Shown here: positions 1-8,998 of the stretch, one piece after another
Position numbering within the stretch: position 1 is the first letter of the stretch
Layout of the letters: each line of letters opens with the position of its first letter
Source of the DNA: Bacteroidota bacterium
GTDB taxonomy: Bacteria > Bacteroidota > Bacteroidia > Bacteroidales > VadinHA17
Reading direction: 5' to 3'
DNA: 64,000 nucleotides
NCBI GenBank assembly: GCA_029547705.1
Contig: JAKPOU010000035.1
Coordinates: 62,001 to 126,000, forward strand
Notes under the pieces: model-generated
What the model was told of the DNA's origin: nothing
The model's database searches: none
The model's input: only the letters and a program-made list of their open reading frames with translations
Translations under genes and position numbers: made by a program

Positions 1-969
1 TGCTTTTACGGATTTTCTGATTTCCTCAGACAACCTGTAGATATCCGCACCGGTGGCATTCCCGTGATTCACCAGTACCAGGGACTGGCTGTGATGAACT
101 CCTGCATCCCCGCTTCTCCGCCCTTTCCAGCCGCATTGTTCGATAAGCCAGCCTGCAGCAAGCTTCCTTCCGCCTGAGGGATCATTGTAAACCGGCAGGC
201 CGGGAAAGGCTTTTTTAAGCTCTCCGGCAAAAACAGGACTGACAACGGGATTTTTGAAAAAACTGCCGGCATTTCCTGATACGGCAGGATCGGGCAGCCT
301 GCTTCTCCTGATTTTTATAACGGCCTTCCTTATATTCTGAACAGAAGGCCCTCCGAGTCTGTCTGCCTCTTCCCTCAGGTTTCCGTAATCCAGATTGTAA
401 TGCGGATTCTTCCTGAGCCTGAAAAACACCCTTGTTATCAGATATTTTCCCTTCAATTCATTTTTAAAAACCGAATTCCTGTATCCGAAGCCGCATTCAT
501 GGTTTTCAAATATCCTTTTTGTTCCGTCAGTTGTGCTGACAGCACTGAGCCTTACAACCGATTCTCCCGCCTCAGCGCCGTATGCTCCGATATTCTGTAC
601 CGGAACAGCACCGGTCAGACCGGGTATGAAGGAAAGGTTTTCCAGGCCCTGATAACCCTTTTTCACGGTCCATTCAACAAAGCTGTCCCACACTATCCCG
701 GAACCCGCCGAGATAATTACAAATTCATCATCCTGCCATTCATTCCTGATTCCCCTGATGGCTGATCTGACGATTGTTCCGTGAAAATCAGAAGTGAACA
801 GCAGATTGCTGCCCTCACCGATTATAAAAACTTCTTCTTTAGCCCGGCCGGCTTTCCTGAAAAATTCAGCAGCTTCCCTTTCGGTATGAACAATCACAAA
901 ATTGTCTGCCGTACAGTCAATCCCGAAGGTGTTATTCTTTTTTAATGAATATGATTTAATATACAGCAT
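1..969 (-). CDS. murB: UDP-N-acetylenolpyruvoylglucosamine reductase (3' end cut by window edge)
   Basis: MurB reduces UDP-GlcNAc-enolpyruvate to UDP-MurNAc with NADPH and FAD in cytoplasmic peptidoglycan synthesis. The reverse-strand reading frame starts at ATG 969 and stays open to base 1 (323 codons), so only about 20 residues are missing if it has the length of E. coli MurB. The sequence follows the E. coli type throughout: an N-terminal SLKKNNTFGID, the FAD-binding GEGSNLLF, GLENLSFIPG, QNIGAYGAE, FGYRNSVF, and the catalytic GSFFKNP motif with the proton-donor Ser at about residue 236. The last catalytic Glu lies beyond the edge. It diverges from the glycosyltransferase at 1029, and a -7-like TATCTTTG lies just upstream. 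Truncation is only by the window; no sign of a pseudogene. Confidence 0.95.
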   Translation of the reverse strand, partial: MLYIKSYSLKKNNTFGIDCTADNFVIVHTEREAAEFFRKAGRAKEEVFIIGEGSNLLFTSDFHGTIVRSAIRGIRNEWQDDEFVIISAGSGIVWDSFVEWTVKKGYQGLENLSFIPGLTGAVPVQNIGAYGAEAGESVVRLSAVSTTDGTKRIFENHECGFGYRNSVFKNELKGKYLITRVFFRLRKNPHYNLDYGNLREEADRLGGPSVQNIRKAVIKIRRSRLPDPAVSGNAGSFFKNPVVSPVFAGELKKAFPGLPVYNDPSGGRKLAAGWLIEQCGWKGRRSGDAGVHHSQSLVLVNHGNATGADIYRLSEEIRKSVKA

Positions 970-986
970 TGCTTTTACAACCAGGG

Positions 987-1024
987 CAAAGATAATTATT
1001 ACTGAATCAATATTGCTAACTTTG
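987..1024. promoter_or_regulatory. Divergent -7 elements between murB and the glycosyltransferase
   Basis: Two matches to the Bacteroidetes -7 consensus TAnnTTTG face apart here: TATCTTTG on the minus strand (987-994) for murB, and TAACTTTG on the plus strand (1017-1024) for the gene at 1029. Neither has a convincing TTTG -33 element at 19-21 bases. The plus-strand site lies so close to ATG 1029 that its transcript would be nearly leaderless. Confidence 0.4.
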
Positions 1025-1028
1025 CCTC

Positions 1029-2171
1029 ATGCCCCGCTCAGATGATAAAATCAAAGCAGTTTTTTCAGTCGTGAACTGTATCTGTCACGACCAGAGGGTT
1101 TTGAAGATAGCTGGTGTGGTAAATGATCTGGGATGCAATGTCACAATCATAGGAAGACGGAAAGGAGACTGCTGCAGGGAAAGTGATCTCCCATTCAGGA
1201 CATTCAGATTCAGAATGTTGTTTAACAGGGGATTTCTTTTCTATTCATTTTTCAACATACGTCTGTTCTTTTACCTGCTTTTCCATAACTATGATGTTAT
1301 GATAGCAAACGACCTGGATACATTGCTGCCCAATTTCCTGGTTGCAGTACTGAAACGCAGATCCCTGGTATATGATTCACATGAGTATTTTACTGGTGTT
1401 CCGGAACTGACGGGAAGGATATTTGTGACGTGGGTCTGGAAGACCATCGAAAGTTATATTTTTCCCCGGCTGAAGCATGTAATGACAGTAAGTGATTCAC
1501 TGGCACTGCAGTATGAAAAGGAATACGGCATTCGTCCTGTCACGGTGAGAAATTGCTCTGTATCATCCGCCGGCATTGAAGGATATTCAGGAAATGAAAC
1601 CGGAATAAAGGCCGGGGATCTTCTGCTGATTTTCCAGGGCGGAGGTATCAATATTGACAGGGGAGGGGAGGAACTTGTTGAGGCAATGCGTTATACTTCC
1701 GGAGTAAGTCTTATTGTTGCCGGTTCGGGAGATGTCATCGGCAGGCTTAAAAACAGAGTCCTTGACCTGGAACTGGCGGACAGGATTTTATTTCTTGATA
1801 TGATGCCATGGGAGGAGCTGATGAAGTATACCCGTTCGGCTGATGCAGGGCTCAGCCTCGACAAGGATACCAATATGAACTACAGGTTCAGCCTTCCGAA
1901 CAAGCTCTTTGATTATATTTCGGCCGGAATACCGGTTATAGCCGGAAATCTGCCGGAAGTAGCGGGTATTATAAAAAAATATGACTGCGGTATAATTATT
2001 CCTGAAATAACTCCTGAGGCAATAGCTGAAGCGGTTGAAACACTTAAAAATGACAGGGAACTTCTGAACAAACTCAGGCGGAATGTTGTTTATGCATCAG
2101 AAGACCTTTCCTGGGAGAAGGAATCAGAAAAAGTAAAAAAGTTTTATGAAAGAGTTTTTAAAGAAAAATAG
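1029..2171 (+). CDS. Glycosyltransferase, GT4 family
   Basis: A 380-residue GT-B fold glycosyltransferase of the GT4 type, expected to act at the cytoplasmic side of the inner membrane in surface glycan or lipopolysaccharide assembly. The N-terminal domain has the FSVVNCICHDQRVLKIA opening and VYDSHEYFTGVPEL, typical of this group. The C-terminal nucleotide-sugar domain has the signature SLPNKLFDYISAGIPVIAG, where the usual acidic EX7E region is reduced to the downstream LPEVAGII. The donor and acceptor cannot be read from sequence. The start is fixed by family alignment, since the conserved VVNxxCHDQRV block begins only about 14 residues in. The next gene overlaps its end by 26 bases, so the two are probably co-transcribed. 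Confidence 0.85.
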   Translation: MPRSDDKIKAVFSVVNCICHDQRVLKIAGVVNDLGCNVTIIGRRKGDCCRESDLPFRTFRFRMLFNRGFLFYSFFNIRLFFYLLFHNYDVMIANDLDTLLPNFLVAVLKRRSLVYDSHEYFTGVPELTGRIFVTWVWKTIESYIFPRLKHVMTVSDSLALQYEKEYGIRPVTVRNCSVSSAGIEGYSGNETGIKAGDLLLIFQGGGINIDRGGEELVEAMRYTSGVSLIVAGSGDVIGRLKNRVLDLELADRILFLDMMPWEELMKYTRSADAGLSLDKDTNMNYRFSLPNKLFDYISAGIPVIAGNLPEVAGIIKKYDCGIIIPEITPEAIAEAVETLKNDRELLNKLRRNVVYASEDLSWEKESEKVKKFYERVFKEK

Positions 2172-2385
2172 CCTGTTGGTAATATTTACAATATCCGGCC
2201 TCGCCGGCGGATTTCTTTACTGGAAATTTGTCGGATGCCTTTCGGGTACCTGTCCGATTAAGTCGGTATGGTACTGGAGCACCCTTTACGGCGGACTGAT
2301 AGGATATCTTGCCGGCAGCATACTTCTTGACGTAATACGTAAATTCAGTAAAAGGAAAGGTATTAACGATAGTTCTGAAAACTGA
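2146..2385 (+). CDS. Small membrane protein, DUF6132 family
   Basis: A 79-residue protein with a hydrophobic stretch at about residues 9-27 and a second at about 46-65, joined by a conserved-looking GCLSGTCPIKSVWYWSTLYGG segment with two cysteines. That GC-SGTCPI-S pattern is what I recall for the DUF6132 family of Bacteroidota, whose function is unknown. The start overlaps the glycosyltransferase gene by 26 bases, which suggests translational coupling. The strongly basic C terminus (RKFSKRKG) probably lies in the cytoplasm. Confidence 0.7.
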   Translation: MKEFLKKNSLLVIFTISGLAGGFLYWKFVGCLSGTCPIKSVWYWSTLYGGLIGYLAGSILLDVIRKFSKRKGINDSSEN

Positions 2386-2472
2386 ATTCCCCCAGGAAAC
2401 AAAATTCATTCCGGCAATTGGTCTCCCGACTGTTTCTGTCAATTTTCAGACCGGCCGTAACCGGGTTTCAGA

Positions 2473-2495
2473 CAACTAATCTGACGTGTTAGTTG
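2473..2495. repeat. Inverted repeat in the 2386-2662 intergenic region
   Basis: Arms CAACTAA (2473-2479) and TTAGTTG (2489-2495) flank a 9-base loop. No T-run follows, so it is not a canonical terminator. It could be an operator or an mRNA hairpin ahead of the FISUMP lipoprotein gene. Confidence 0.35.
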
Positions 2496-2662
2496 GCAAC
2501 AGGTGTCTGACGAAACACAGAAACGGGTTTGCACTCTGAAAAAGAAATTTTAATTGCATGACACACATTTCTGAAACGTTTGAAAGACTCCACGTATAAT
2601 GTTGCTTTAATGTTGATTACATATTTTTTCAGCATTACTTTTTTTACTAAAAACAATTGATT

Positions 2663-3337
2663 ATGACAACAGGAAAAAAGCTCTATTACTCTGCATTTGC
2701 CCTTCTGGGAGCAACGCTATTGCTTTTCAGCAGTTGCAAAAAAGAGAATGTCCCCGATCCGTCCACTGTAGATGCTGATGGCAATGTTTACCCCACTGTG
2801 GTCATTGGCGGGCAGGAGTGGTTCGCCGAGAACCTTCGCACCACCAAGTACAACGATGGTACCTCCATACCCAACGTAACTAAATCCTGGGAAATCCAGT
2901 CCACGGATGCCTATTGCTGGTATAATAACGAACCGGACAATGGCAACAAATACGGTGCTCTTTATAACTGGCTTGCTGTGAAGACAGGCAAGCTCTGCCC
3001 CACCGGCTGGCACGTGCCCAGCGTTGAGGAGTGGCAGGCTCTTATGGATTATGCGGCTCCTGATAACGCTGTCAAGCTAAAAAGTACCAGTGGGTGGTAT
3101 AACAACGGCAACGGCACTGATGATTACGGCTTCTCAGCCCTTCCGGGCGGCTACCGCGACGTTTTCTTCAAAGATCTGGGCCTCTACGGCCACTGGTGGA
3201 CCAGTTACGGGTTCGTTCATGAACAAGTCTGGGAATTGGCCGAGAGCCGGGAGATGTATTGGGGCTACAAGACGGTGTACCGCGCCCTCGTATATTCGTC
3301 GATAGGGTATTCAGTCCGTTGTGTAAAGGATAACTAG
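2663..3337 (+). CDS. FISUMP-domain lipoprotein (Fibrobacter succinogenes major paralogous domain)
   Basis: A 224-residue surface or periplasmic lipoprotein. An N-terminal signal ends in a lipobox-like LLLFSSC, followed by KKENVPDP. The rest is one FISUMP domain: a start near DADGNVYPTVVIGGQEWFAENL, then YNDGTSIPNV, the block around GALYNWLAVKTGKLCPTGWHVPS, SALPGGYRD, and the closing GYSVRCVKD. The domain is related to the C-type lectin/formylglycine-generating fold; a ligand-binding or surface role is likely but unproven. ATG 2663 is preferred over the in-frame TTG six bases upstream. The coding sequence is visibly richer in G+C and in C-ending codons (AAC, ACC, TAC, GCC) than its neighbours, a hint of transfer. 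It stands alone between intergenic gaps. Confidence 0.88.
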   Translation: MTTGKKLYYSAFALLGATLLLFSSCKKENVPDPSTVDADGNVYPTVVIGGQEWFAENLRTTKYNDGTSIPNVTKSWEIQSTDAYCWYNNEPDNGNKYGALYNWLAVKTGKLCPTGWHVPSVEEWQALMDYAAPDNAVKLKSTSGWYNNGNGTDDYGFSALPGGYRDVFFKDLGLYGHWWTSYGFVHEQVWELAESREMYWGYKTVYRALVYSSIGYSVRCVKDN

Positions 3338-3482
3338 ATTATTTGGTTATTTACTGCGTAGCTATCGATTTTTTTATTCAGGCTAATTACGCAACTTCGG
3401 AATTGTATCGCCCGTTTGGAGCGATTTCGTCATGCAACCAAATCTAAACTCGCGCTTCCGCACTTGCCATACCCCCGGCCGT

Positions 3483-5171
3483 TCAGTAACCCGCTGCCTG
3501 TCCGTCTTTTCTTGATTCGGAAGCCCCGAAGTAAACCTGGTTCTTTTCGTCTCTCATAATGGCCTGGTAGCCGCCATAGCCTCCAAGGTTCCACTGTATC
3601 CTGTGGCCCATTGACATCAGTTTCTGAATCACTTCGGTTCTGAAACCGCTTTCCAGCATAAGAATCCCGCCATCGGTCATAAGCTCCCCGGTTGGTTCCG
3701 ATGATCCGGTGTGATAGATTCTGGGTGCGTCCCCGGCTTCCTGCAGATTCATCTTAAAATCGATAAGGTTTATTATTATCTGTGCGTGCCCCTGTGGCTG
3801 CATATCCCCGCCCATTACGCCGAAACTTATCCAGGGCCTGCCATTGCGGGTTATGAAAGCCGGAATGATGGTATGGAAGGGTCTTTTGCCCGGTGCATAA
3901 ACATTCGGATGCCCTTCCGACAGGCTGAACATCTCACCCCTGTTCTGAAGCACAAAGCCCAGTCCTGTGGGACACATACCTGATCCCATTCCCCTGTAGT
4001 TGCTCTGAATGAGAGAGACCATATTCCCATGCCGGTCTGCAACAGTAAGATACACAGTGTTTCCTGCTTCGGACAATCCGGCATCGTATACCCGGGCTGC
4101 TTTTTCAGGATTGATGAGTTTGCGCCTTTCAGCAGCATATTTCTTTGAAATCAGCTGTTCTACAGGTACGGAACTGAAAAGGGGATCAGCATAGTACCTT
4201 GCTCTGTCCTCGAATGCAAGTTTTTTTGCTTCGGTGAAATGATGAATGTATTCAGCGGATCCGAATCCCATTTTCGCTATATTGAATCCTTCCAGGATGT
4301 TCAGGATCTGAAGGGCTGCAATACCCTGACCGTTCGGGGGCAGTTCCCATATTTCATAACCCCTGTAGACTGTGCTTACCGGTTCTGTCCATTCGGAATG
4401 ATGGCGGGCAAGGTCATCATAAGTGAGGAAACCGCCCTGTTTCTCCATAAATGCCGCAATATCCCTGGCAATGCTTCCTCTGTAAAACTCGTCCCTTCCG
4501 CCTTTTGCAATTTTTTCCAGTGTGGCAGCCAGAAGGGGATTCCTGAACACTTCACCCTTTGCCGGTGATTTTCCACCAGGCATATATACTTCCCTGATAT
4601 TGGGATATTCCTGCAATGCTTTTGTGTTTCTATCAAGGGACCAGGCTATTACTTCCGATACGGGAAAACCTTCATAGGAATAGGTAATTGCAGGCTGGAG
4701 AATATCTTTCATGGGAAGCCTGCCAAACATGCCATGCATCTCATACCAGCCATCCACGCAGCCGGGGACAGATACCGGCAATGGTCCGTATGATGGTATG
4801 AATTCATAGCCATTTTTTTTGAAATAATCCAGTTTAAGGGATCGTGGTGACCGTCCGCTGGCATTCAGGCCGAATAATTTATTTTTGTCCGCGCTCCATA
4901 TTATGGCAAACAGATCCCCGCCAACCCCGCAGCCCGTTGGTTCAACCAGTCCGAGTACCGCGTTGGCCGCAATGGCAGCATCAATAGCATTTCCGCCTTT
5001 TTTCAGAATGTCAAGGGCAACCTGTGTTGCCAGCGGCTGGCTTGTTGCAGCCATGCCATTCATGGAAATAATTTCTGACCTGCCTGCAAAATCATGGCCG
5101 GTTATCCTGTCCTGGGAATATGAAACAATATTCAGGCAAACTATTAACAGTGCAATTAACGGTTTCTTCAT
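3483..5171 (-). CDS. Gamma-glutamyltransferase family protein (YwrD-like branch)
   Basis: A secreted N-terminal nucleophile hydrolase of 562 residues. It has a signal peptide (MKKPLIALLIVCLNIVSYS), the large-subunit motif GLVEPTGCGVGGDLFA, and the autoprocessing point at GN-TVYLTVADRHGN, where Thr372 would be the new N terminus and nucleophile. The SNYRGMGSGMCPTGLGF and LQNRGEMFSL segments, in place of the classical FLNN-type motif, point to the YwrD/HpxW-like branch rather than a classical glutathione transpeptidase. It may act on glutathione, gamma-glutamyl peptides or another amide in the periplasm. It is transcribed from a point 41 bases after the AlkD-like gene on the same strand. Confidence 0.92.
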   Translation of the reverse strand: MKKPLIALLIVCLNIVSYSQDRITGHDFAGRSEIISMNGMAATSQPLATQVALDILKKGGNAIDAAIAANAVLGLVEPTGCGVGGDLFAIIWSADKNKLFGLNASGRSPRSLKLDYFKKNGYEFIPSYGPLPVSVPGCVDGWYEMHGMFGRLPMKDILQPAITYSYEGFPVSEVIAWSLDRNTKALQEYPNIREVYMPGGKSPAKGEVFRNPLLAATLEKIAKGGRDEFYRGSIARDIAAFMEKQGGFLTYDDLARHHSEWTEPVSTVYRGYEIWELPPNGQGIAALQILNILEGFNIAKMGFGSAEYIHHFTEAKKLAFEDRARYYADPLFSSVPVEQLISKKYAAERRKLINPEKAARVYDAGLSEAGNTVYLTVADRHGNMVSLIQSNYRGMGSGMCPTGLGFVLQNRGEMFSLSEGHPNVYAPGKRPFHTIIPAFITRNGRPWISFGVMGGDMQPQGHAQIIINLIDFKMNLQEAGDAPRIYHTGSSEPTGELMTDGGILMLESGFRTEVIQKLMSMGHRIQWNLGGYGGYQAIMRDEKNQVYFGASESRKDGQAAGY

Positions 5172-5212
5172 TTCAATGGTTTTGATTTCAAAATTAAGAA
5201 AATCAGGATTGA

Positions 5213-5920
5213 TTACCTTGACATGGCCTGTGCTTTCAGTTCTGAAGGCATCTTTTCTATTGCATACCTGAGTGAAGTCCGCGGCATGCTTTTCTTCCTT
5301 CTCATAACATACCGGAAAACTTTCTGCTGATGCGCCTCACTGGCCGCTTTCAGCATCCAGCCGTAACCTTTCTGAACCATGTCATCAGGGTCTGAATGAA
5401 GGATATCGGCTATTTCGAAAATATCACCCAGGAATTTACCGCTTCTTGCCGGAATAATAAGCGTTACAGCTGAAGCCCTTTTTACCCAGCGCTTTTCAGA
5501 ACGGGCCCATTTCTTCAGGTCAGACACAAAGGACGGATACATTTCAACAAAGGTCCCTATGCTGTGATTGCATAGTGTATCACATGATGCCCAGTTGCTT
5601 ACATATTTACTGACCCATCCTTCAAATACAGGGAAATCATCCGGAGTAAACTCTTTCCTTAAACAGTAGGCCCAGTTGCAGGCAATGAATGATTCTTCCA
5701 GGTAACCTGATTTCCATAGTTCTTCGCAAAGACCGAAGACCGTTTCCTTGTTTTTTTCCGGCAGTTTTTTGAAATATTCCCTGCCGATGGAACTGACAAG
5801 TGCCGATTTTAGTCCATGGATCTTTACTTCCTCCCTGAAGAACCTTTCTCCGGAAATCCGGGTTTTTTCATCCGCATTATGCTTTAGTTCGAACCTTAAG
5901 TCTTCTATTATAGTGTCCAT
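5213..5920 (-). CDS. DNA alkylation repair protein, AlkD-like HEAT-repeat glycosylase
   Basis: A 235-residue helical-repeat protein of the AlkC/AlkD DNA-glycosylase superfamily, which removes positively charged alkylated bases such as N3- and N7-alkylpurines without base flipping. The active-site region reads VSKYVSNWASCDTLCNH, corresponding to the Trp-Asp element of AlkD, followed by the conserved KRWVKRASAVTLI helix and the MVQKGYGWMLKAASE helix. Length matches the family. The ATG at 5920 gives the family-like N terminus (LRFELKHNADEKTR). It lies upstream of the GGT-family gene but a functional tie is not obvious. Confidence 0.88.
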   Translation of the reverse strand: MDTIIEDLRFELKHNADEKTRISGERFFREEVKIHGLKSALVSSIGREYFKKLPEKNKETVFGLCEELWKSGYLEESFIACNWAYCLRKEFTPDDFPVFEGWVSKYVSNWASCDTLCNHSIGTFVEMYPSFVSDLKKWARSEKRWVKRASAVTLIIPARSGKFLGDIFEIADILHSDPDDMVQKGYGWMLKAASEAHQQKVFRYVMRRKKSMPRTSLRYAIEKMPSELKAQAMSR

Positions 5921-6244
5921 TTTAACCGGTATTTATTTTTCTGAAAGTTAGTATTTTTTGCCTGTAAGCTGTAAGTTTGCCGGGACATGGTGACTGATAA
6001 ACCCCGGGGAAAAAGATATAAATAGTTAAAGATGTTAAACTTTCCTGAAAAATATTCTGTTATGAGAGAATTTTCTAAAACCATAAAAAAAGCAAAAAAA
6101 AGTATTTTCCTTTTGTGGGTTTCATTGCCATTAAGCCTGATGAGACCAGTAATTTTGTACTTTTATCGCGGAACAATTTCCGGATGATTTTGTTGCAATA
6201 TTAACGTTTGGAATCAAATCAGGATATAATATGAATTTTATGAC
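5921..6244. other. 324-base AT-rich divergent intergenic region
   Basis: This gap separates the AlkD-like gene (minus) from the heme operon (plus). It is AT-rich, with A-runs around 6080-6105. It holds one good -7 match (6150-6157) and, on the minus strand, a one-mismatch -7 at 5943-5950 (TAACTTTC) for the AlkD-like gene. I saw no Fur-box-like GATAAT repeats and no small ORF with coding character. Confidence 0.6.
6124..6157 (+). promoter_or_regulatory. Probable promoter of the heme-uptake operon
   Basis: A perfect -7 element TAATTTTG (6150-6157) is preceded after 22 bases by ATTG (6124-6127), a one-mismatch -33 element at slightly long spacing. The implied leader to ATG 6245 is about 80 bases. 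Iron control cannot be seen directly. Confidence 0.45.
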
Positions 6245-6844
6245 ATGAGAAATACAATAATCTTATTGCTGGCGGCAGGTATTTCCGGAATGCTGTTTTC
6301 ATGCGGCAAAGAGGAAAACGAGCCTGCAATCGAATCAAAGACATTTGTAATAGATGTAAGAAATTCCTCCGGCTGGAAATATTTCAGCTTTGCAGAGGAT
6401 GATACCATAGCCGTATCTGACCCTTCTGCCTCCACTGAATGGGACCTCGCCTTCCAGCGCTACAGGATAAGAACCAACGGGGGAGAATCCGGAAAGGGGC
6501 TTGGAGCTGCAGCAAACACCGGTCAGAAAGGACAGGCAGGATTCGATGCCGTAAAATCAGCAGACGATACTTTTAAATTCATGGATGATGGTCCGGTTTC
6601 AATAGCGGTGCAACAGGGCTATGAAACATTTATTCTCAATCCTGAACTCTATACATGGTTTACGATGGAACAGGCTTCCCAGGGAACCCAGATAGCCCCT
6701 TCTGATTTTGTATATATTGTAAGGACTGCAACCGGTAAATATGCAAAAATCTGGTTCAAGAGCTATTATAGTGCAACAAACATCTCAGGCCATATCACAT
6801 TTCAGTACAAGTATCAGCCGGATGGTTCCGGAAATCTTGAGTAA
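6245..6844 (+). CDS. hmuY: HmuY-family heme-binding lipoprotein
   Basis: A 199-residue lipoprotein with signal peptide and lipobox (GMLFSC, Cys at about residue 20). HmuY proteins sit on the cell surface, take heme from host proteins or other carriers and pass it to a TonB-dependent receptor. The domain begins with KTFVIDVRNSSGWKYFSF, followed by the family-typical EWDLAFQRYRIRTNGG block and a closing VYIVRTATGKYAKIWFKSYY. The heme ligands are not obvious: Porphyromonas HmuY uses two His, whereas other Bacteroidota homologues use Met, and the ligand-region candidates here are Met (FMDDG, FTMEQ). It is followed after 29 bases by its receptor gene. Confidence 0.88.
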   Translation: MRNTIILLLAAGISGMLFSCGKEENEPAIESKTFVIDVRNSSGWKYFSFAEDDTIAVSDPSASTEWDLAFQRYRIRTNGGESGKGLGAAANTGQKGQAGFDAVKSADDTFKFMDDGPVSIAVQQGYETFILNPELYTWFTMEQASQGTQIAPSDFVYIVRTATGKYAKIWFKSYYSATNISGHITFQYKYQPDGSGNLE

Positions 6845-6873
6845 AGATCAGGATAAGTTTCAGTAAAAGTTAT

Positions 6874-8997
6874 ATGACCAGACCAATGCCGTCAATTTCA
6901 TTGAGACGACTGACAGTTTTCTGCTTGATTATTTTACCCTCCGGCCTTTTTGCCCAGAAAGGGAGCATTTCGGGTTATGTGAAAGGAATGAATGGTGAGG
7001 CGATTGAAGCTGTTACCCTGGTAATAAAAAACACCACCCTGGGAACGGTGACAGACAGGAACGGCTTTTATAAAATAAACAATATAAATGCGGGTACATA
7101 TATTGTCCGCGCCTCATTAATCGGATATGAAACCAGGGAAAAAACGGTCACTGTCCTGGAAGGTGAAAATAACGCAGATTTCGGACTGGATGAAACAAAT
7201 ATAAACCTGAATGAGGTTGTTGTTACCGGAACAAGATCAGAAAAAGCTTTGAAAAATGTACCGGTGATCACACAGGTTATCAATGCGCGCCGGATGATCG
7301 ATCTCGGAATTACCAGCGTTACCGGGGCACTTCAGAACATGGTTCCCGGCCTCGAGATCGGCCAGTTTGGAACCAGGGCCACTGTAACCATGCAGGGGAT
7401 GGATGCCAAATATGTACTCTTCCTTGTTGACGGGGAGAGAATTGCGGGAGAAATCAGCGGAGATATTGACTATTCAATGCTGAATCTGGAGAATATTGAC
7501 AGGATTGAAGTTATTAAAGGCGCTTCATCATCATTATATGGATCAAATGCCATCGGAGGGGTAATCAATATCATCACAAAAAAGATTGATGAACCTTTTG
7601 ATGCCAGGATTTATTCCAGATATTCAAAATACAATGAATTTACTTCAGGAGGGGGAATAAGCTTTAAAAGAGGTATGGCAGGATCACGGACAAGCTTTAA
7701 TTACAGTCATCATGATGGCTATGATATCACGCCTGAAACTCCCTTTGAGTGGACTCAGAATCCATATAATTCATTCAGTGTCAATCAGAAATTTGAAATA
7801 ACACCGTCCCCGGACTTTTCCTTTTCCCCTTATTTCGGATATTACCGCTTTGAGAGGGGGAATGTAAGTGCACGGCCTGTACATGATCTCTATACAGATT
7901 TTAAAGCCGGACTGAAGGGTGAGTACTATTTCAGGGAGCATTCATTGGATTTTTCCTATTACCGCGACCGGTATAATACTTTCAACGTATTTGAACTGCT
8001 GGACAACCTGAAGGATACGGCTTCCTACGATATTATTCAGACAGTGAGGACACAGGGCAACTTTAAGATTTCCGAAAAAAATAGTCTGACAGCCGGTCTG
8101 GAATACAATCATGAAAAGCTATTGTCGGACAGGATAGAGGAAGGGATTAAAAATGCCGGGGAAGCAGTGTTTTATGTTCAGGAAGATATTTCCCCGGGAA
8201 AGCGGTGGAACATAATTGCGGGCGTGAGAGTAAGCTATCACAGCAACTATGGATTTAATGCGGCTCCAAAAATATCGCTGATGTTTAAATCGGGCTTTGG
8301 GAATTTACGGGCTTCCGCCGGGACAGGTTTCCGTTCTCCTGCCTTAAAGGAACTGTACATGAATTTTGATCATTTCGGGGAATGGTATTTAATGGGTAAT
8401 CCGGAACTGGGACCCGAATCATCACTGTATGTGTCAGGATCGTATGAATTTTCCAGACCATGGAATAATTCATCGGTTTCAGTATATCACAACTCCCTTT
8501 CCAATATGATTACCGACAGATGGCTGCCTGATACTGTCCGCCTGACCCGTCAGTATGAGAATGTGGCCAGCGCATCGGTGTCGGGAATTGATTTTCTGTC
8601 GAAACAGAAAATTTTCAAAGGACTGTGGATCAGCGTGGGTTACAACTACGTGCAGTCTCATGACAATGAGACAGGCCTTCAGTTATACGGAACCACAAAA
8701 CACTCGGGAAATATTTCATCAGACTATAATTTCCGCAAAAAGAATTATTCATTGACGGTTCAGCTTCTGTGCAAGCTCACGGGTGAGAAATTTTATGAAA
8801 TAACCAGCGAAGGAATTGACAGGGACAGGCCCTTCAGCACCTGGAGGCTTACTCTTTCACAGGAATATAAATGGCTGAGGCTTACAACCGGGGTTGACAA
8901 TATTTTCAACCTGGTAATTCCGTATAACAATAATTATATTTCTCCCGGAAGGAGGTTTTTTATAGGAACAAATATTGATTTCGGGAAAATCAGGTAG
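6874..8997 (+). CDS. hmuR: TonB-dependent heme receptor, HmuR-like
   Basis: A 707-residue outer-membrane receptor. After a signal peptide (ending GLFAQ) come a carboxypeptidase-regulatory-like domain (KGSISGYVKG to about residue 105), a TonB-box-like NEVVVTGTRSEK, a plug domain (RIEVIKGASSSLYGSNAIGGVINIIT) and a 22-strand barrel ending in DFGKIR. Heme receptors carry FRAP and NPNL/NPDL boxes with a conserved His between them. Here the matching boxes read FRSP and NPEL, with a single His (NFDHFGEW) between, which supports heme or hemoprotein import. It follows hmuY by 29 bases. No periplasmic or ABC heme-transport genes follow, so the locus is minimal. ATG 6886 is an alternative start. Confidence 0.88.
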   Translation: MTRPMPSISLRRLTVFCLIILPSGLFAQKGSISGYVKGMNGEAIEAVTLVIKNTTLGTVTDRNGFYKINNINAGTYIVRASLIGYETREKTVTVLEGENNADFGLDETNINLNEVVVTGTRSEKALKNVPVITQVINARRMIDLGITSVTGALQNMVPGLEIGQFGTRATVTMQGMDAKYVLFLVDGERIAGEISGDIDYSMLNLENIDRIEVIKGASSSLYGSNAIGGVINIITKKIDEPFDARIYSRYSKYNEFTSGGGISFKRGMAGSRTSFNYSHHDGYDITPETPFEWTQNPYNSFSVNQKFEITPSPDFSFSPYFGYYRFERGNVSARPVHDLYTDFKAGLKGEYYFREHSLDFSYYRDRYNTFNVFELLDNLKDTASYDIIQTVRTQGNFKISEKNSLTAGLEYNHEKLLSDRIEEGIKNAGEAVFYVQEDISPGKRWNIIAGVRVSYHSNYGFNAAPKISLMFKSGFGNLRASAGTGFRSPALKELYMNFDHFGEWYLMGNPELGPESSLYVSGSYEFSRPWNNSSVSVYHNSLSNMITDRWLPDTVRLTRQYENVASASVSGIDFLSKQKIFKGLWISVGYNYVQSHDNETGLQLYGTTKHSGNISSDYNFRKKNYSLTVQLLCKLTGEKFYEITSEGIDRDRPFSTWRLTLSQEYKWLRLTTGVDNIFNLVIPYNNNYISPGRRFFIGTNIDFGKIR

Positions 8998-8998
8998 A

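Noticed and set aside
1..969. murB as a truncated pseudogene
   Set aside because: The frame is open to the window edge with intact motifs; it is cut only by the window.
2663..3337. FISUMP gene as target of a diversity-generating retroelement
   Set aside because: The fold is related to variable C-type lectin proteins, but I found no reverse transcriptase, template repeat or adenine-biased variable region nearby.
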